Source: an uncultured Acetatifactor sp. (GTDB lineage Bacteria > Bacillota > Clostridia > Lachnospirales > Lachnospiraceae). From it: 51,200 nucleotides of DNA. The notes beneath the pieces were generated by a model that worked only from the letters and a program-made list of their open reading frames with translations, had not been told where the DNA came from and did not search any database. Shown in pieces: positions 24,552-33,276 of the stretch. The translations under genes were made by a program, and so were the position numbers. Numbering within the stretch: position 1 is the first letter of the stretch; each line of letters starts with the position of its first letter. The DNA lies in contig CAJTXE010000032.1 of assembly GCA_910580225.1 (NCBI GenBank), positions 1 through 51,200 on the forward strand. Reading direction: 5' to 3'.

Positions 24552-26966
24552 TTACGGTTTCACCACAATGTTGACAATCCTGCCCGGCACATAGATCTCT
24601 TTCACGATATTCCCCGTCAGTCTGTCTCCCAAGGCCTCTTTGGCTGCAGCGATAACCGCGTCTTTGGCCTCCTCCTTAGGTACGGAAATGGTGGCCCGGA
24701 TCTTGCCGTTCACCTGTACGCCTACCTCCACCATACTCTCCACAGTCTTGGCCTCTTCGTAAGACGGCCACGTAGTCTGATAAACTTTTCCCTCAAAGCC
24801 TGCCATCTGCCACAGTTCCTCAGTAATATGGGGCGCCACTGGATTCAACAGGGCCAGCAAGGTCTTATACTCACCCTTTGTGACAGTATTTTTCCGGTAA
24901 AAGTCATTTATCAGAGACATCATAGCGGCAATGGCGGTATTGTATTTCAAACTCTCGAAATCTCCCGAAACTTTCTTGACGGTCTGATGCATCCTGGTCT
25001 CCAGATCCGCGCTATAGCCCTCATCTTCCACAAGCATATCCTGCAGCTTCCACACCCTCTCCAAAAATCTGCGGCAGCCCTTTACACCGTCCTCGCTCCA
25101 GGCTGCGCTTAATTCAAAGGCACCGATGAACATTTCATAGGTACGCAGGGTGTCCGCTCCATACTCCCTGACAATATCATCCGGATTCACCACATTGCCC
25201 CTGGATTTGGACATCTTCTCCCCGTTAGAGCCCAGAATCATACCATGACTGGTTCGTTTTTGATAGGGTTCTGCACAGGGTACCTGTCCCTGGTCATAAA
25301 GGAATCTGTGCCAGAAGCGGGAATAAAGCAGATGCAGTGTTGTATGCTCCATTCCTCCATTGTACCAATCCACAGGCATCCAGTAATCCAGCGCCTCCTT
25401 GCCGGCAAGAGCATTCTCATTCTTGGGATCTGTATAGCGGAGGAAGTACCAGGAAGACCCTGCCCATTGGGGCATAGTGTCCGTCTCCCGCTTGGCAGGT
25501 CCTCCGCAGCAAGGACAGGTAGTGTTTACCCAGTCTGTCATGGCAGCCAGAGGCGATTCGCCATTATCCGTGGGCTCATAGGACTCTACCTCCGGAAGCA
25601 TCAGAGGAAGTTCGCTCTCATCAATAGCAACAAAACCACATTTCTCGCAATGTACGATGGGGATGGGCTCTCCCCAGTAGCGCTGCCTGGAAAATACCCA
25701 GTCCCGCAGCTTGAAATTGGTCTTGCTGGTGCCCAGGCCTTTTTCTTCCAGAAATTCTATAATCCGCTTCTTGGCATCTGCCACGGAAAGACCATCCAGG
25801 AAATCGGAATTCACCAAAGTTCCGGTCTCCACATCCGTATACACTGCCTCCTGGACGCTCACAGAACTTCCCGCCACCACTTCCACAATAGGAAGACCGA
25901 ATTTCTTCGCAAAATCCCAGTCCCTCTCATCATGGGCAGGAACAGCCATAATCGCACCGGTACCATAGGTCATAAGCACATAGTCCGAGATCCAGATAGG
26001 AATCTCCTTTCCGTTCACCGGATTGGTAGCGGTAAGACCTTCTATCTGCACGCCGGTCTTCTCCTTCACAAGCTCGGTTCGTTCAAAGTCAGACTTCTTC
26101 GCAGCCTGCTCCCTATAAGACGCCAGTGCGTCATAGTTGCGGATCTCATCTCTGTATTTTTCAATAAGAGGATGTTCCGGAGACACTACCATATAGGTTG
26201 CCCCAAAAAGCGTATCCGGCCTGGTAGTATAGATGCGGAGTTTTTCCGCTTTACCTGTGATGTTGAAATCCACCTCAGCCCCCTGGGATTTTCCGATCCA
26301 ATTTTTCTGGGATACCTTGACTCTTTCAATATAGTCTACTGTATCCAGACCCTGGAGCAGCTTATCCGCATATTCCGTAATCTTCAGCATCCACTGACTC
26401 TTCACCTTGCGGACCACCTCAGACCCGCAACGCTCACATACGCCGTTCACCACCTCCTCGTTAGCCAATCCCACCTTACAGGAGGTACACCAGTTAATAG
26501 GCATCTCTGTCTTGTAAGCAAGGCCGGCTTTGAACAGTTTCAGGAAAATCCACTGAGTCCATTTGTAATACCCGGGATCCGTAGTGTTAACCTCCCGCTC
26601 CCAGTCAAAAGAATATCCCAGAGCGTGAAGCTGCCCCTTGAAACGCTCCACATTGTTCTTTGTCACAATCCTGGGATGAATGTGGTTCTTGATGGCATAG
26701 TTTTCTGTGGGAAGGCCAAAAGCGTCCCATCCCATGGGATAAAGTACGTTATAGCCCTGCATCCTGCGTTTGCGGGCCACAATGTCCAACGCCGTATACG
26801 GCCTGGGATGCCCTACATGAAGTCCCTGCCCCGAAGGATAGGGGAATTCTACAAGTGCATAATATTTTGGTTTGGAATAATCGTCAGATGTCCGAAATGC
26901 ATGCTCTTCATCCCAGACCGCCTGCCATTTTTTCTCCACCTCATGATGGTTGTATGGTTGTGCCAT
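24552..26966 (-). CDS. leuS: Leucyl-tRNA synthetase
   Basis: This 804-residue class I synthetase charges tRNA-Leu. The ATP-site HIGH motif appears as HVGH (residues 50-53), and KMSKS is intact in GSNGEKMSKSRGN (about 575). An editing domain (CP1, about 220-420) and a C-terminal anticodon-binding region are present at normal length. I chose the ATG at 26966 because AGGAGG lies 7 nt upstream; an in-frame start at 26999 has no ribosome site. Expression is controlled by a Leu T-box in the leader (27049-27375). Confidence 0.97.
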   Translation of the reverse strand: MAQPYNHHEVEKKWQAVWDEEHAFRTSDDYSKPKYYALVEFPYPSGQGLHVGHPRPYTALDIVARKRRMQGYNVLYPMGWDAFGLPTENYAIKNHIHPRIVTKNNVERFKGQLHALGYSFDWEREVNTTDPGYYKWTQWIFLKLFKAGLAYKTEMPINWCTSCKVGLANEEVVNGVCERCGSEVVRKVKSQWMLKITEYADKLLQGLDTVDYIERVKVSQKNWIGKSQGAEVDFNITGKAEKLRIYTTRPDTLFGATYMVVSPEHPLIEKYRDEIRNYDALASYREQAAKKSDFERTELVKEKTGVQIEGLTATNPVNGKEIPIWISDYVLMTYGTGAIMAVPAHDERDWDFAKKFGLPIVEVVAGSSVSVQEAVYTDVETGTLVNSDFLDGLSVADAKKRIIEFLEEKGLGTSKTNFKLRDWVFSRQRYWGEPIPIVHCEKCGFVAIDESELPLMLPEVESYEPTDNGESPLAAMTDWVNTTCPCCGGPAKRETDTMPQWAGSSWYFLRYTDPKNENALAGKEALDYWMPVDWYNGGMEHTTLHLLYSRFWHRFLYDQGQVPCAEPYQKRTSHGMILGSNGEKMSKSRGNVVNPDDIVREYGADTLRTYEMFIGAFELSAAWSEDGVKGCRRFLERVWKLQDMLVEDEGYSADLETRMHQTVKKVSGDFESLKYNTAIAAMMSLINDFYRKNTVTKGEYKTLLALLNPVAPHITEELWQMAGFEGKVYQTTWPSYEEAKTVESMVEVGVQVNGKIRATISVPKEEAKDAVIAAAKEALGDRLTGNIVKEIYVPGRIVNIVVKP

Positions 26967-27048
26967 ATTTTTACCTCCTAATCTAAGTCGCTGCGCCACT
27001 GCACGAAAGAATGAAATCTCTTCTGGACGCTGTATCCTCTGCAGACAT

Positions 27049-27375
27049 AAAAAAGCCCTTCCGCTGTTTAGAGACGAAAGGGATCATTTCCGTGGTACCA
27101 CTCTAATTCACAGTTCAGTCAAAAATACCATCCGGACCGGAGCTGCTTCCATACATCCTGCTCCCTTCCTCCAGAATTCCATTCCTCCGTTCTGTGCACT
27201 CAACAATCGATAACGGGATAAGCCGCTTCACCCTACCCACGCTCCTGCGCTTCAGGCGAGAACTCCAAGGCCAGTTGGGGAAAATCTCGCTGCCGCCTCG
27301 CACCACCCGACGGCTCTCTGAAAGTCCGAAATCCTTACTACTCCTCTTCCAAGTCTCTGACACATATGAAACTGC
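27049..27375 (-). promoter_or_regulatory. T-box riboswitch (Leu) upstream of leuS
   Basis: The minus-strand leader contains the T-box sequence GAGTGGTACCACGGAAA (near 27088-27104). It is followed by a terminator: an 8-bp stem with one mismatch (27056-27063 with 27075-27082) and six Us (27049-27054). Upstream is a Stem I-like region containing the GA-rich AGAGAG segment, and the specifier loop has CTC (27258-27260), a leucine codon. Uncharged tRNA-Leu should pair with CTC and stabilise the antiterminator. Boundaries of Stem I are approximate. Confidence 0.92.
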
Positions 27376-27431
27376 CCTTTATCCAAACACTGCACCGAAA
27401 TCCCAGAACAGTCTCTACTATATTAAGGGCT

Positions 27432-27499
27432 ATAATAGAATCGTGGAGCAGATTCTATTATGTTAGATTCATTGTAGACTGTTTTCAGTTTTCTGTCAA
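27432..27499 (-). promoter_or_regulatory. leuS promoter with 5'-end hairpin
   Basis: TTGACA (27494-27499) and TACAAT (27471-27476) with a 17-bp spacer form a consensus sigma-A promoter. An 11-bp perfect hairpin (27432-27442 with 27451-27461) starts within a few nt of the expected transcription start, upstream of the T-box. It may protect the 5' end of the RNA. Confidence 0.85.
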
Positions 27500-27593
27500 G
27501 TTAAAATTCATCAAGAATCACCCGGACGCCAATCTCTGTGCCAAGTGTATCGAGCAGATTGCATGTAAATAGTCATTTCCGCCTGCCTCCATC

Positions 27594-27630
27594 AAAAAGG
27601 CGGACTCCCTGATTTCCAAGGATTCCGCCT
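27594..27630 (-). terminator. Terminator of the EF-G-like gene
   Basis: A 7-bp GC-rich stem with a shorter inner stem (27598-27604 with 27624-27630) is followed by a run of five Ts on the minus strand (27594-27598). It lies 54 nt past the stop codon. Confidence 0.85.
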
Positions 27631-27684
27631 CCTTTCAGGAAAGCGCCGGAAAGAGATTTTCCCCGCCCTCCATATTGTCAGAAT

Positions 27685-29778
27685 TTAATCTTCTGCATTG
27701 TTCTCTGCAACACTGGCAGCCCGTGCAGCAATTTCCTTCTCCTGTACATCTGATGGTGCCTGCTCATAGCGGACAAATTCATAAGAATACACTCCTCTGC
27801 CGCCCGTCATGGAACGGAGATCCGTGCAGTAACCGTGCAGGGAACTCTGAGGAATCTCCGCTTCAATGACTTGCTTGCCGCCTGCCATGGGATTCATTCC
27901 CAATACACGTCCTCTCCTCTTATTCAGGTCACCCATCACATCTCCGGTATAAGTATCCGGAACCGTAACCTTCAGAGATGCAATGGGCTCTAACAGTACG
28001 GGATGAGCCTCCATAAAGCCTTTCTTGAAAGCCTGAATCGTAGCCATCTTGAAAGCCTGCTCAGAAGAGTCCACCGGATGATAGGATCCGTCATACAGCA
28101 CAGCCTTCACACCTACCACAGGATAAGCAGCCATGGGTCCCTTTATCACAGATTCCTGTAACCCTTTCTCCACTGCAGGGAAATAGTTCTTCGGCACGGT
28201 ACCGCCCACTACCTCCTGGGCGAATACGAAAGCCTGCTCCAGGTCTTCGGAAGGACTGAAACGCATCTTTACATGTCCGTACTGTCCATGTCCGCCGGAC
28301 TGCTTTTTGTATTTATATTCCACATCGGACTGCTTTCTGATGGTCTCCTTGTAGGCAACCTTGGGCCGGTCCAGTTCCACATCCACCTTATATTCATTCA
28401 GCAGACGGCTGACTACGATATCCAGATGCTGGTCACCCATGCCATACAGCAGGGTCTGTCTGTTCTCAGAATCATTTACCACCTTCAGCGTCAGATCTTC
28501 ATTGGTCATCTTCTGCAGCGCCTGTGAAATCTTATCCACATCCCCTTTATTCTTGGGTTTATAACGCATACAGGTGTACGGTGTAGATACCTCCACCTTG
28601 CCATATTTGATAGGAGTCGCCTTGGTAGCAAGACTATGACCCGTCTTCGCATCGCTAAGCTTGGCCAGCGCGCCGATATCTCCGGCATGCAGCTCCGGCA
28701 CTTCCATGGGCTTGTTACCCTGCATAATATAGAGCTTGCCGATCTTCTCCTCCACTTCCGAATCTACATTATAGAGCAGGTCGTCAGTCTTCAATACGCC
28801 GGAATTCACCTTGATCAACGAATATTTTCCAATGAAGGGATCCACAATGGTCTTCCAGATACCTGCTGACTTGGCCTTGGAGAAATCATAATCTGCGTCA
28901 TATATCTCGTTTGTCTTCATATTGATGCCCTTGATCTTACGATTTTCCGGGCTGGGCATGTATTTCACGATGTCATCCAGCAGAGTATAGACACCCTGGC
29001 ACAGTATATTGGACCCCATGGTCATGGGAACAATAGTTCCGTCGCATACATTGGTACGCAGGGCAGCTCTGATCTCTGCATCTGAGAAAGTCTCTCCGCC
29101 GAAATAACGCTCCATCATCTCCTCACTGGTCTCTGCCACAGCCTCCATCAGAGTGTCACGGCAGATCTCCAGGTTCTTCTTGTTATACTCTGGGATCTCA
29201 CAATCCACCACTTCCTTACCCTGCCAGCGATGGCCGGTTTCGGAAACCACATTTACATATCCTACAAATTTCTCTGCCTCACGTATGGGCAGATTGAAAG
29301 GTGCCATCTTCTTGCCATAGAGACTCGTCATATCCTCCACCACCTGACGGAAAGAGGCATTGTCCACATCCATATTGGAAACATAGATAAACCTGGGCAG
29401 CTTATACTTCTCGCAGAGCTCCCATGCCTTCTGGGTACCCACTTCGATACCGGACTTGCCGTTCACCACAATAATAGCCGCGCCTGCCGCACTGACGGCT
29501 TCCTCCGCTTCACCTACGAAATCAAAGTAACCGGGAGTGTCGATCACATTGATCTTACAACCCTCCCACTCAATGGGAATAATGGATGCATTAATAGAAA
29601 ACTTCCGCTTCTGTTCCTCTTTGCCATAGTCGCTTACGGTATTCCCGTCAGGGACCTTACCCATTCTGGATGTAATTCCGGACAGATACGCAAAAGCTTC
29701 TGCCAGACTGGTCTTACCGCTTCCGCCGTGCCCCAGCAGCACCACATTACGAATCTTGTCAGTTGTGTAAACTTTCAT
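27685..29778 (-). CDS. EF-G-like translational GTPase (FusA2-type paralogue)
   Basis: This 697-residue protein has the five-domain EF-G layout. The P-loop GHGGSGKT is at 16-23 and the G3 motif is DTPG. Domains II-V follow at normal length (GHGQYGHVKMRF in domain IV, GRVLGMNPMAGG in domain V). It differs from canonical EF-G in the G4 guanine-specificity motif, which reads SNMD instead of NKMD. Such second EF-G-like proteins are common in Clostridia, and their exact job (translocation variant, recycling or stress) is not settled. It is probably not the housekeeping EF-G, which normally lies with rpsL-rpsG. Start at 29778 is supported by GGAGG 8 nt upstream. Confidence 0.87.
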   Translation of the reverse strand: MKVYTTDKIRNVVLLGHGGSGKTSLAEAFAYLSGITSRMGKVPDGNTVSDYGKEEQKRKFSINASIIPIEWEGCKINVIDTPGYFDFVGEAEEAVSAAGAAIIVVNGKSGIEVGTQKAWELCEKYKLPRFIYVSNMDVDNASFRQVVEDMTSLYGKKMAPFNLPIREAEKFVGYVNVVSETGHRWQGKEVVDCEIPEYNKKNLEICRDTLMEAVAETSEEMMERYFGGETFSDAEIRAALRTNVCDGTIVPMTMGSNILCQGVYTLLDDIVKYMPSPENRKIKGINMKTNEIYDADYDFSKAKSAGIWKTIVDPFIGKYSLIKVNSGVLKTDDLLYNVDSEVEEKIGKLYIMQGNKPMEVPELHAGDIGALAKLSDAKTGHSLATKATPIKYGKVEVSTPYTCMRYKPKNKGDVDKISQALQKMTNEDLTLKVVNDSENRQTLLYGMGDQHLDIVVSRLLNEYKVDVELDRPKVAYKETIRKQSDVEYKYKKQSGGHGQYGHVKMRFSPSEDLEQAFVFAQEVVGGTVPKNYFPAVEKGLQESVIKGPMAAYPVVGVKAVLYDGSYHPVDSSEQAFKMATIQAFKKGFMEAHPVLLEPIASLKVTVPDTYTGDVMGDLNKRRGRVLGMNPMAGGKQVIEAEIPQSSLHGYCTDLRSMTGGRGVYSYEFVRYEQAPSDVQEKEIAARAASVAENNAED

Positions 29779-29854
29779 TTGACTTTCCTCCAATTTTTAT
29801 GTAATTTGGGCGTTTTGACCTGATAATGACAAAAGATTCAATTCCCATAGGTCC

Positions 29855-29883
29855 ATTTTACTAGACTGAAAGCATTTTTACAA
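29855..29883 (-). promoter_or_regulatory. Promoter of the EF-G-like gene
   Basis: On the minus strand, TTGTAA (29878-29883) and TAAAAT (29855-29860) have a 17-bp spacer, giving a leader of about 70 nt. The divergent region 29779-30121 (343 nt) holds this, a weak plus-strand candidate, and no other structure I can support. Confidence 0.65.
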
Positions 29884-29980
29884 GATAATATTATGAATTC
29901 ACTTAATTTTTCCAATTCCTTCATAATTTTCTTTCGGTCATATCGGTTTTGAGACGCTTTTTTGATATTTCGGTTTTCAG

Positions 29981-30009
29981 TTGATTTTCCCGCCCTAAAG
30001 TGTTATTGT
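29981..30009 (+). promoter_or_regulatory. Weak candidate promoter of tyrA
   Basis: TTGATT (29981-29986), 17-bp spacer, TATTGT (30004-30009). Each box matches four of six consensus positions. No T-box motif was seen between it and tyrA. Confidence 0.35.
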
Positions 30010-30121
30010 GTAACATGAGTCCCTCCCTCTGCCATGGATGTCAAGCCCCCTGATGCTCCAGGTTTCAAATATTCGGGATTTAATTTACAAAATCTAGTTT
30101 GGAAAGAAATGAGGTAATATC

Positions 30122-31222
30122 ATGTCCTGTTTAACATGCGGTTTCATCGGACTGGGCCTGATCGGCGGATCCATAGCCAAGGCTCTGAAAGAAAATATAC
30201 CAGGTGTCCGGATTATTGCATATGACATCAGTCAGGATGCATTACGTCTGGCAGCGAAAGAAACCATAGCTGACCTCACTGTCGATATCATCGACGAACG
30301 TTTTTCAGAATGCGACTACATTTTCCTCTGCGCTCCTGTCAGAAAAAACGACACAAATCTGGCGGTCGTGAAACACATCCTGAAACCGGGCTGTCTTCTC
30401 ACTGACGTAGGCAGCGTAAAATCCGGTATTCATCAGACTGTTCGGAAAGTCGGTCTGGAAGACTGCTTTATCGGCGGTCATCCCATGGCCGGCAGCGAGC
30501 GGACCGGTTTCTTAAATGCCAAAGCCGCCCTTTTGGAGAACGCCTATTATATCCTGACCCCCACCGCTTCTGTCTCATCTGATAAAGTAAATGCCTTCCG
30601 GGATCTGGTATCCGCAATGCATGCCATTCCATTGATTATGAATGCACAGCAGCATGATTATATAACCGCCGCCATCAGTCACCTGCCGCATGTCATCGCA
30701 GCCTCCCTGGTAAATCTGGTGCGGGAAAGCGACTCTGAAGAAGGCATCATGAAAATGATAGCGGCCGGCGGCTTTAAAGATATCACTCGTATTGCTTCCT
30801 CCCAGGCCGCTATGTGGCAGCAGATCTGTCTGTCCAACAGCGTAAATCTTTCGTCCTTATTATCTGCCTATATCCAAAAACTTACGGATTTCCAGAATAT
30901 TTTAGACGAAAAATCAGTTTCTTTACTTTATGAACAGTTTGAAAATGCACGGATTTACCGGGATTCCTTTCTCAATGCTTCCAGCGGCCCCATTAAACGC
31001 GCCTTTTGCATCAGTGTGGAAATTGCAGATAAATCCGGTGCTTTGGCACATATCACTACCCTGTTGGCACAGAATGGCCTCAATATCAAAAATATTGGAA
31101 TTACACACAATCGTGAGTCGGACGATGGAGTCCTGAAGGTTGAATTTTATGATGAAACAGCCATGCTTAAGGCAGCTGACATTCTGAATGCCGCCGCGTA
31201 TTCTGTCATTGTGCGAACCTGA
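30122..31222 (+). CDS. tyrA: Prephenate dehydrogenase with C-terminal ACT domain
   Basis: This 366-residue enzyme makes 4-hydroxyphenylpyruvate for tyrosine synthesis. The N-terminal Rossmann domain has GFIGLGLIGGSIAKAL (7-22). The catalytic region has DVGSVKSGIH and the GGHPMAGSERTGF signature (about 120-132). The helical domain contains ISHLPHVIAASL. Residues about 295-366 form an ACT domain (ISVEIADKSGALAHITTLLA), the usual site of tyrosine feedback. GAGG lies 9 nt before the ATG. It stands alone, without the aro genes that often adjoin it in Clostridia. Confidence 0.94.
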   Translation: MSCLTCGFIGLGLIGGSIAKALKENIPGVRIIAYDISQDALRLAAKETIADLTVDIIDERFSECDYIFLCAPVRKNDTNLAVVKHILKPGCLLTDVGSVKSGIHQTVRKVGLEDCFIGGHPMAGSERTGFLNAKAALLENAYYILTPTASVSSDKVNAFRDLVSAMHAIPLIMNAQQHDYITAAISHLPHVIAASLVNLVRESDSEEGIMKMIAAGGFKDITRIASSQAAMWQQICLSNSVNLSSLLSAYIQKLTDFQNILDEKSVSLLYEQFENARIYRDSFLNASSGPIKRAFCISVEIADKSGALAHITTLLAQNGLNIKNIGITHNRESDDGVLKVEFYDETAMLKAADILNAAAYSVIVRT

Positions 31223-31227
31223 ACCGG

Positions 31228-31255
31228 AAAAGCAGCGGGCAGGTTCATCCGCTGC
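31228..31255 (-). terminator. Terminator of the PilZ-VanZ unit, overlapping the vanZ stop
   Basis: A 7-bp stem (31232-31238 with 31249-31255) is followed on the minus strand by four Us. It also lies just past tyrA and could serve as a convergent terminator for it. Confidence 0.65.
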
Positions 31256-31760
31256 TGCCTTCTGTCAATCGTTCCGCTTTCCTTTTACGTCTGCTGTACA
31301 GCCCATATATCACGAAACAGAAAAAAATGCCGAAAATGCCTCCGCAGGTGTCCAAAAACACATCCTGCATGCTGGCACATCTTCCAGGTACAAAATATTG
31401 ATGAAGCTCATCCCCGGCAGCAGAAAAAAATACCCACAAACAGGTTAGAAACCACAGCCTTCTTCCCTGCCTTATCCACTGGCTCCCCAGGATGTATACC
31501 AAAATCCCCATACAGGTATATTCCGAGAAATGTGCAAATTTACGCAGCGGATATTCAAAATAGGATGCCATTTCTGCTGTCGCTTCAGCGTCCCGGCCGG
31601 AACCTGAGATAAAATTCAGGAATTCTGCCCATTTCCCGGAGATTGTCCAGCTGATGGAACTGGATTCCCCTCCATCCTGATCAGAGAAATGAAAAATCAC
31701 ACTGTAAAGAGCGCACAACGCAGCTGCCATCACAAAAGTGACCAGCAGCTGACGCCACAT
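31245..31760 (-). CDS. VanZ-family membrane protein
   Basis: This protein of about 171 residues has roughly four hydrophobic segments and the VanZ family signature: FPxRKFAHFSEY-like YPLRKFAHFSEYTCMGIL, then DELHQYFVPGR and SMQDVFLDTCGGIFG. VanZ proteins are linked to low-level teicoplanin resistance, but most members have no known role. The ATG at 31760 is preferred because AGGAAAG lies 7 nt upstream. ATGs at 31793-31796 overlap the PilZ stop and would add 11-12 charged residues. It follows the PilZ gene closely and is probably translationally linked to it. Confidence 0.85.
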   Translation of the reverse strand: MWRQLLVTFVMAAALCALYSVIFHFSDQDGGESSSISWTISGKWAEFLNFISGSGRDAEATAEMASYFEYPLRKFAHFSEYTCMGILVYILGSQWIRQGRRLWFLTCLWVFFSAAGDELHQYFVPGRCASMQDVFLDTCGGIFGIFFCFVIYGLYSRRKRKAERLTEGSSG

Positions 31761-31785
31761 ATGCCTTCTTTCCTGGCAGAACTTA

Positions 31786-32118
31786 TTAATCATCATTAAC
31801 CGTCTGATACACTTCTATTCTTGCGGAATCCATCTCCGGCATGCCGATGAAAATAGCGCCGTACCCATAGCCGCCCGGTCTCAGCTCAATTCTCACAATC
31901 TGCAGAAATGCATGAATGACTTCCTTCGTCCAGATGGTCAGATAGGCTTCATATACCTCTCCGATCTGCAAAGGCTCTGCACATTCAAAACCGATTCCCT
32001 TTTTAGATACATCCACGATATTAATCGTCACCTGACTACCGTTATGGCCGTCCAGTCTCTTGATCACAAGTTTAGAATCCAAATCTGTCCTTCTGTTCTT
32101 CCTTCTATCCTGTTGCAT
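31786..32118 (-). CDS. PilZ domain (c-di-GMP receptor) protein
   Basis: This 110-residue protein is a single PilZ domain with both c-di-GMP motifs: RRKNRR (residues 5-10, RxxxR) and DVSKKG (36-41, DxSxxG). There is no membrane segment or partner domain. It is probably a stand-alone c-di-GMP effector. GGAGAGG lies 7 nt before the ATG. It is first in a two-gene unit with vanZ. No diguanylate cyclase gene is in this window. Confidence 0.9.
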   Translation of the reverse strand: MQQDRRKNRRTDLDSKLVIKRLDGHNGSQVTINIVDVSKKGIGFECAEPLQIGEVYEAYLTIWTKEVIHAFLQIVRIELRPGGYGYGAIFIGMPEMDSARIEVYQTVNDD

Positions 32119-32168
32119 AATTCTACCTCTCCTTCGCCGGTGAAAACCACCTTCACCTGTATAGTTTC

Positions 32169-32197
32169 AGTATACCATTTCCTGGCCCATATCACAA
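32169..32197 (-). promoter_or_regulatory. Promoter of the PilZ-VanZ unit
   Basis: On the minus strand, TTGTGA (32192-32197) and TATACT (32169-32174) have a 17-bp spacer. It starts 21 nt past the queA stop. Confidence 0.7.
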
Positions 32198-32217
32198 GAC
32201 AAAATAAGATTTTTGTA

Positions 32218-33276
32218 TCACAAGATCAGCATAGCATCCCCAAAACTGAAAAACCGATATCTTTCTCTGATTGCCTCATGGTAGGCATTCAATACACGTT
32301 CCCGGCCTGCCAGAGCAGAAACCAGCATAACCAGTGTGGATTCCGGCAGATGAAAATTTGTAATCAGCCCGTCCAGCACCTTAAAACGATATCCAGGATA
32401 TATAAAGATCTCTGTATCGCCGCTTCCGGGCTGTACCATTCCTGTTTCATCCGCTGCACTCTCAATCGTTCTGCAGCTGGTAGTTCCCACACAGATTACA
32501 CGGCCGCCCCGGGCTCTGACATCGTTGATCACGCTCGCCGTCTCCTCCGGAACCTGAAAAAACTCGGAATGCATATGATGCTCCAGGACATTTTCCTCTT
32601 TCACCGGTCGAAACGTTCCCAAGCCCACATGAAGAGTCACATAGACCACGCTTACTCCTTTTGCCTCAATTTCATCCAAAAGCTTTCGAGTAAAGTGAAG
32701 TCCGGCAGTCGGAGCAGCAGCAGACCCTTCATATCTGGCATAAACTGTCTGATAGCGGTTTTTATCCTGCAGCTTATGGGTAATATAGGGCGGCAGAGGC
32801 ATCTCTCCCAACGCATCCAGAACCTCTTCAAATATGCCCTGATATTCAAACCGAATCAGGCGGTTGCCCTCTTCCACCGTCTCTAAAATCTCTGCCTTCA
32901 GCAGTCCGTTTCCAAAGGAAAGCCTTGCGCCCGGCCTGCATTTTTTCCCTGGTTTCACCAAAGTTTCCCATATGTCACCCAGACGCCGCTTAAGCAGGAG
33001 AACCTCCACATGAGCCCCAGTCCCCTCCCGCTCACCCAACAGTCTGGCCGGTATCACCTTCGTATTATTCAGCACCAGACAATCGCCCGGACATAAAAAA
33101 TCAGTCACTTCTCTGAATACATGATGGGACATTGCCCCAGTGTGCCGCTCAAGCACCAGGAGCCGGCTGGAGGAACGATCCTCCAGCGGATCCTGTGCGA
33201 TCAGCTCCTGGGGCAATTCAAAATAGAAATCCTGTTTTCTCAATTCTGTCTGCACTTTTTCCGACGTTCCCGTCAT
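32218..33276 (-). CDS. queA: S-adenosylmethionine:tRNA ribosyltransferase-isomerase
   Basis: This 352-residue enzyme adds the epoxycyclopentane ring precursor in queuosine synthesis on tRNA. Family motifs are LPQELIAQDPLEDRSSSRLLVL, LVLNNTKVIPARLLG, GSAAAPTAGLHFT and DGLITNFHLPESTLVMLVSA. Length is normal. The ATG overlaps the stop of the aminopeptidase gene by 1 nt (TAATG), so the two are coupled. Other queuosine genes (tgt, queG/queH) are not in the window. tgt and yajC often follow queA in Clostridia but do not here. Confidence 0.96.
   Translation of the reverse strand: MTGTSEKVQTELRKQDFYFELPQELIAQDPLEDRSSSRLLVLERHTGAMSHHVFREVTDFLCPGDCLVLNNTKVIPARLLGEREGTGAHVEVLLLKRRLGDIWETLVKPGKKCRPGARLSFGNGLLKAEILETVEEGNRLIRFEYQGIFEEVLDALGEMPLPPYITHKLQDKNRYQTVYARYEGSAAAPTAGLHFTRKLLDEIEAKGVSVVYVTLHVGLGTFRPVKEENVLEHHMHSEFFQVPEETASVINDVRARGGRVICVGTTSCRTIESAADETGMVQPGSGDTEIFIYPGYRFKVLDGLITNFHLPESTLVMLVSALAGRERVLNAYHEAIRERYRFFSFGDAMLIL

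Noticed and set aside
24961..26981. Long plus-strand frame (578 codons) opposite leuS
   Set aside because: Antisense shadow of leuS; no ribosome site, and the translation shows no family motif.
32192..32226. Direct repeat CTTGTGATA 26 nt apart between queA and pilZ
   Set aside because: One copy includes the queA stop and the other the pilZ -35 box; most likely coincidence.
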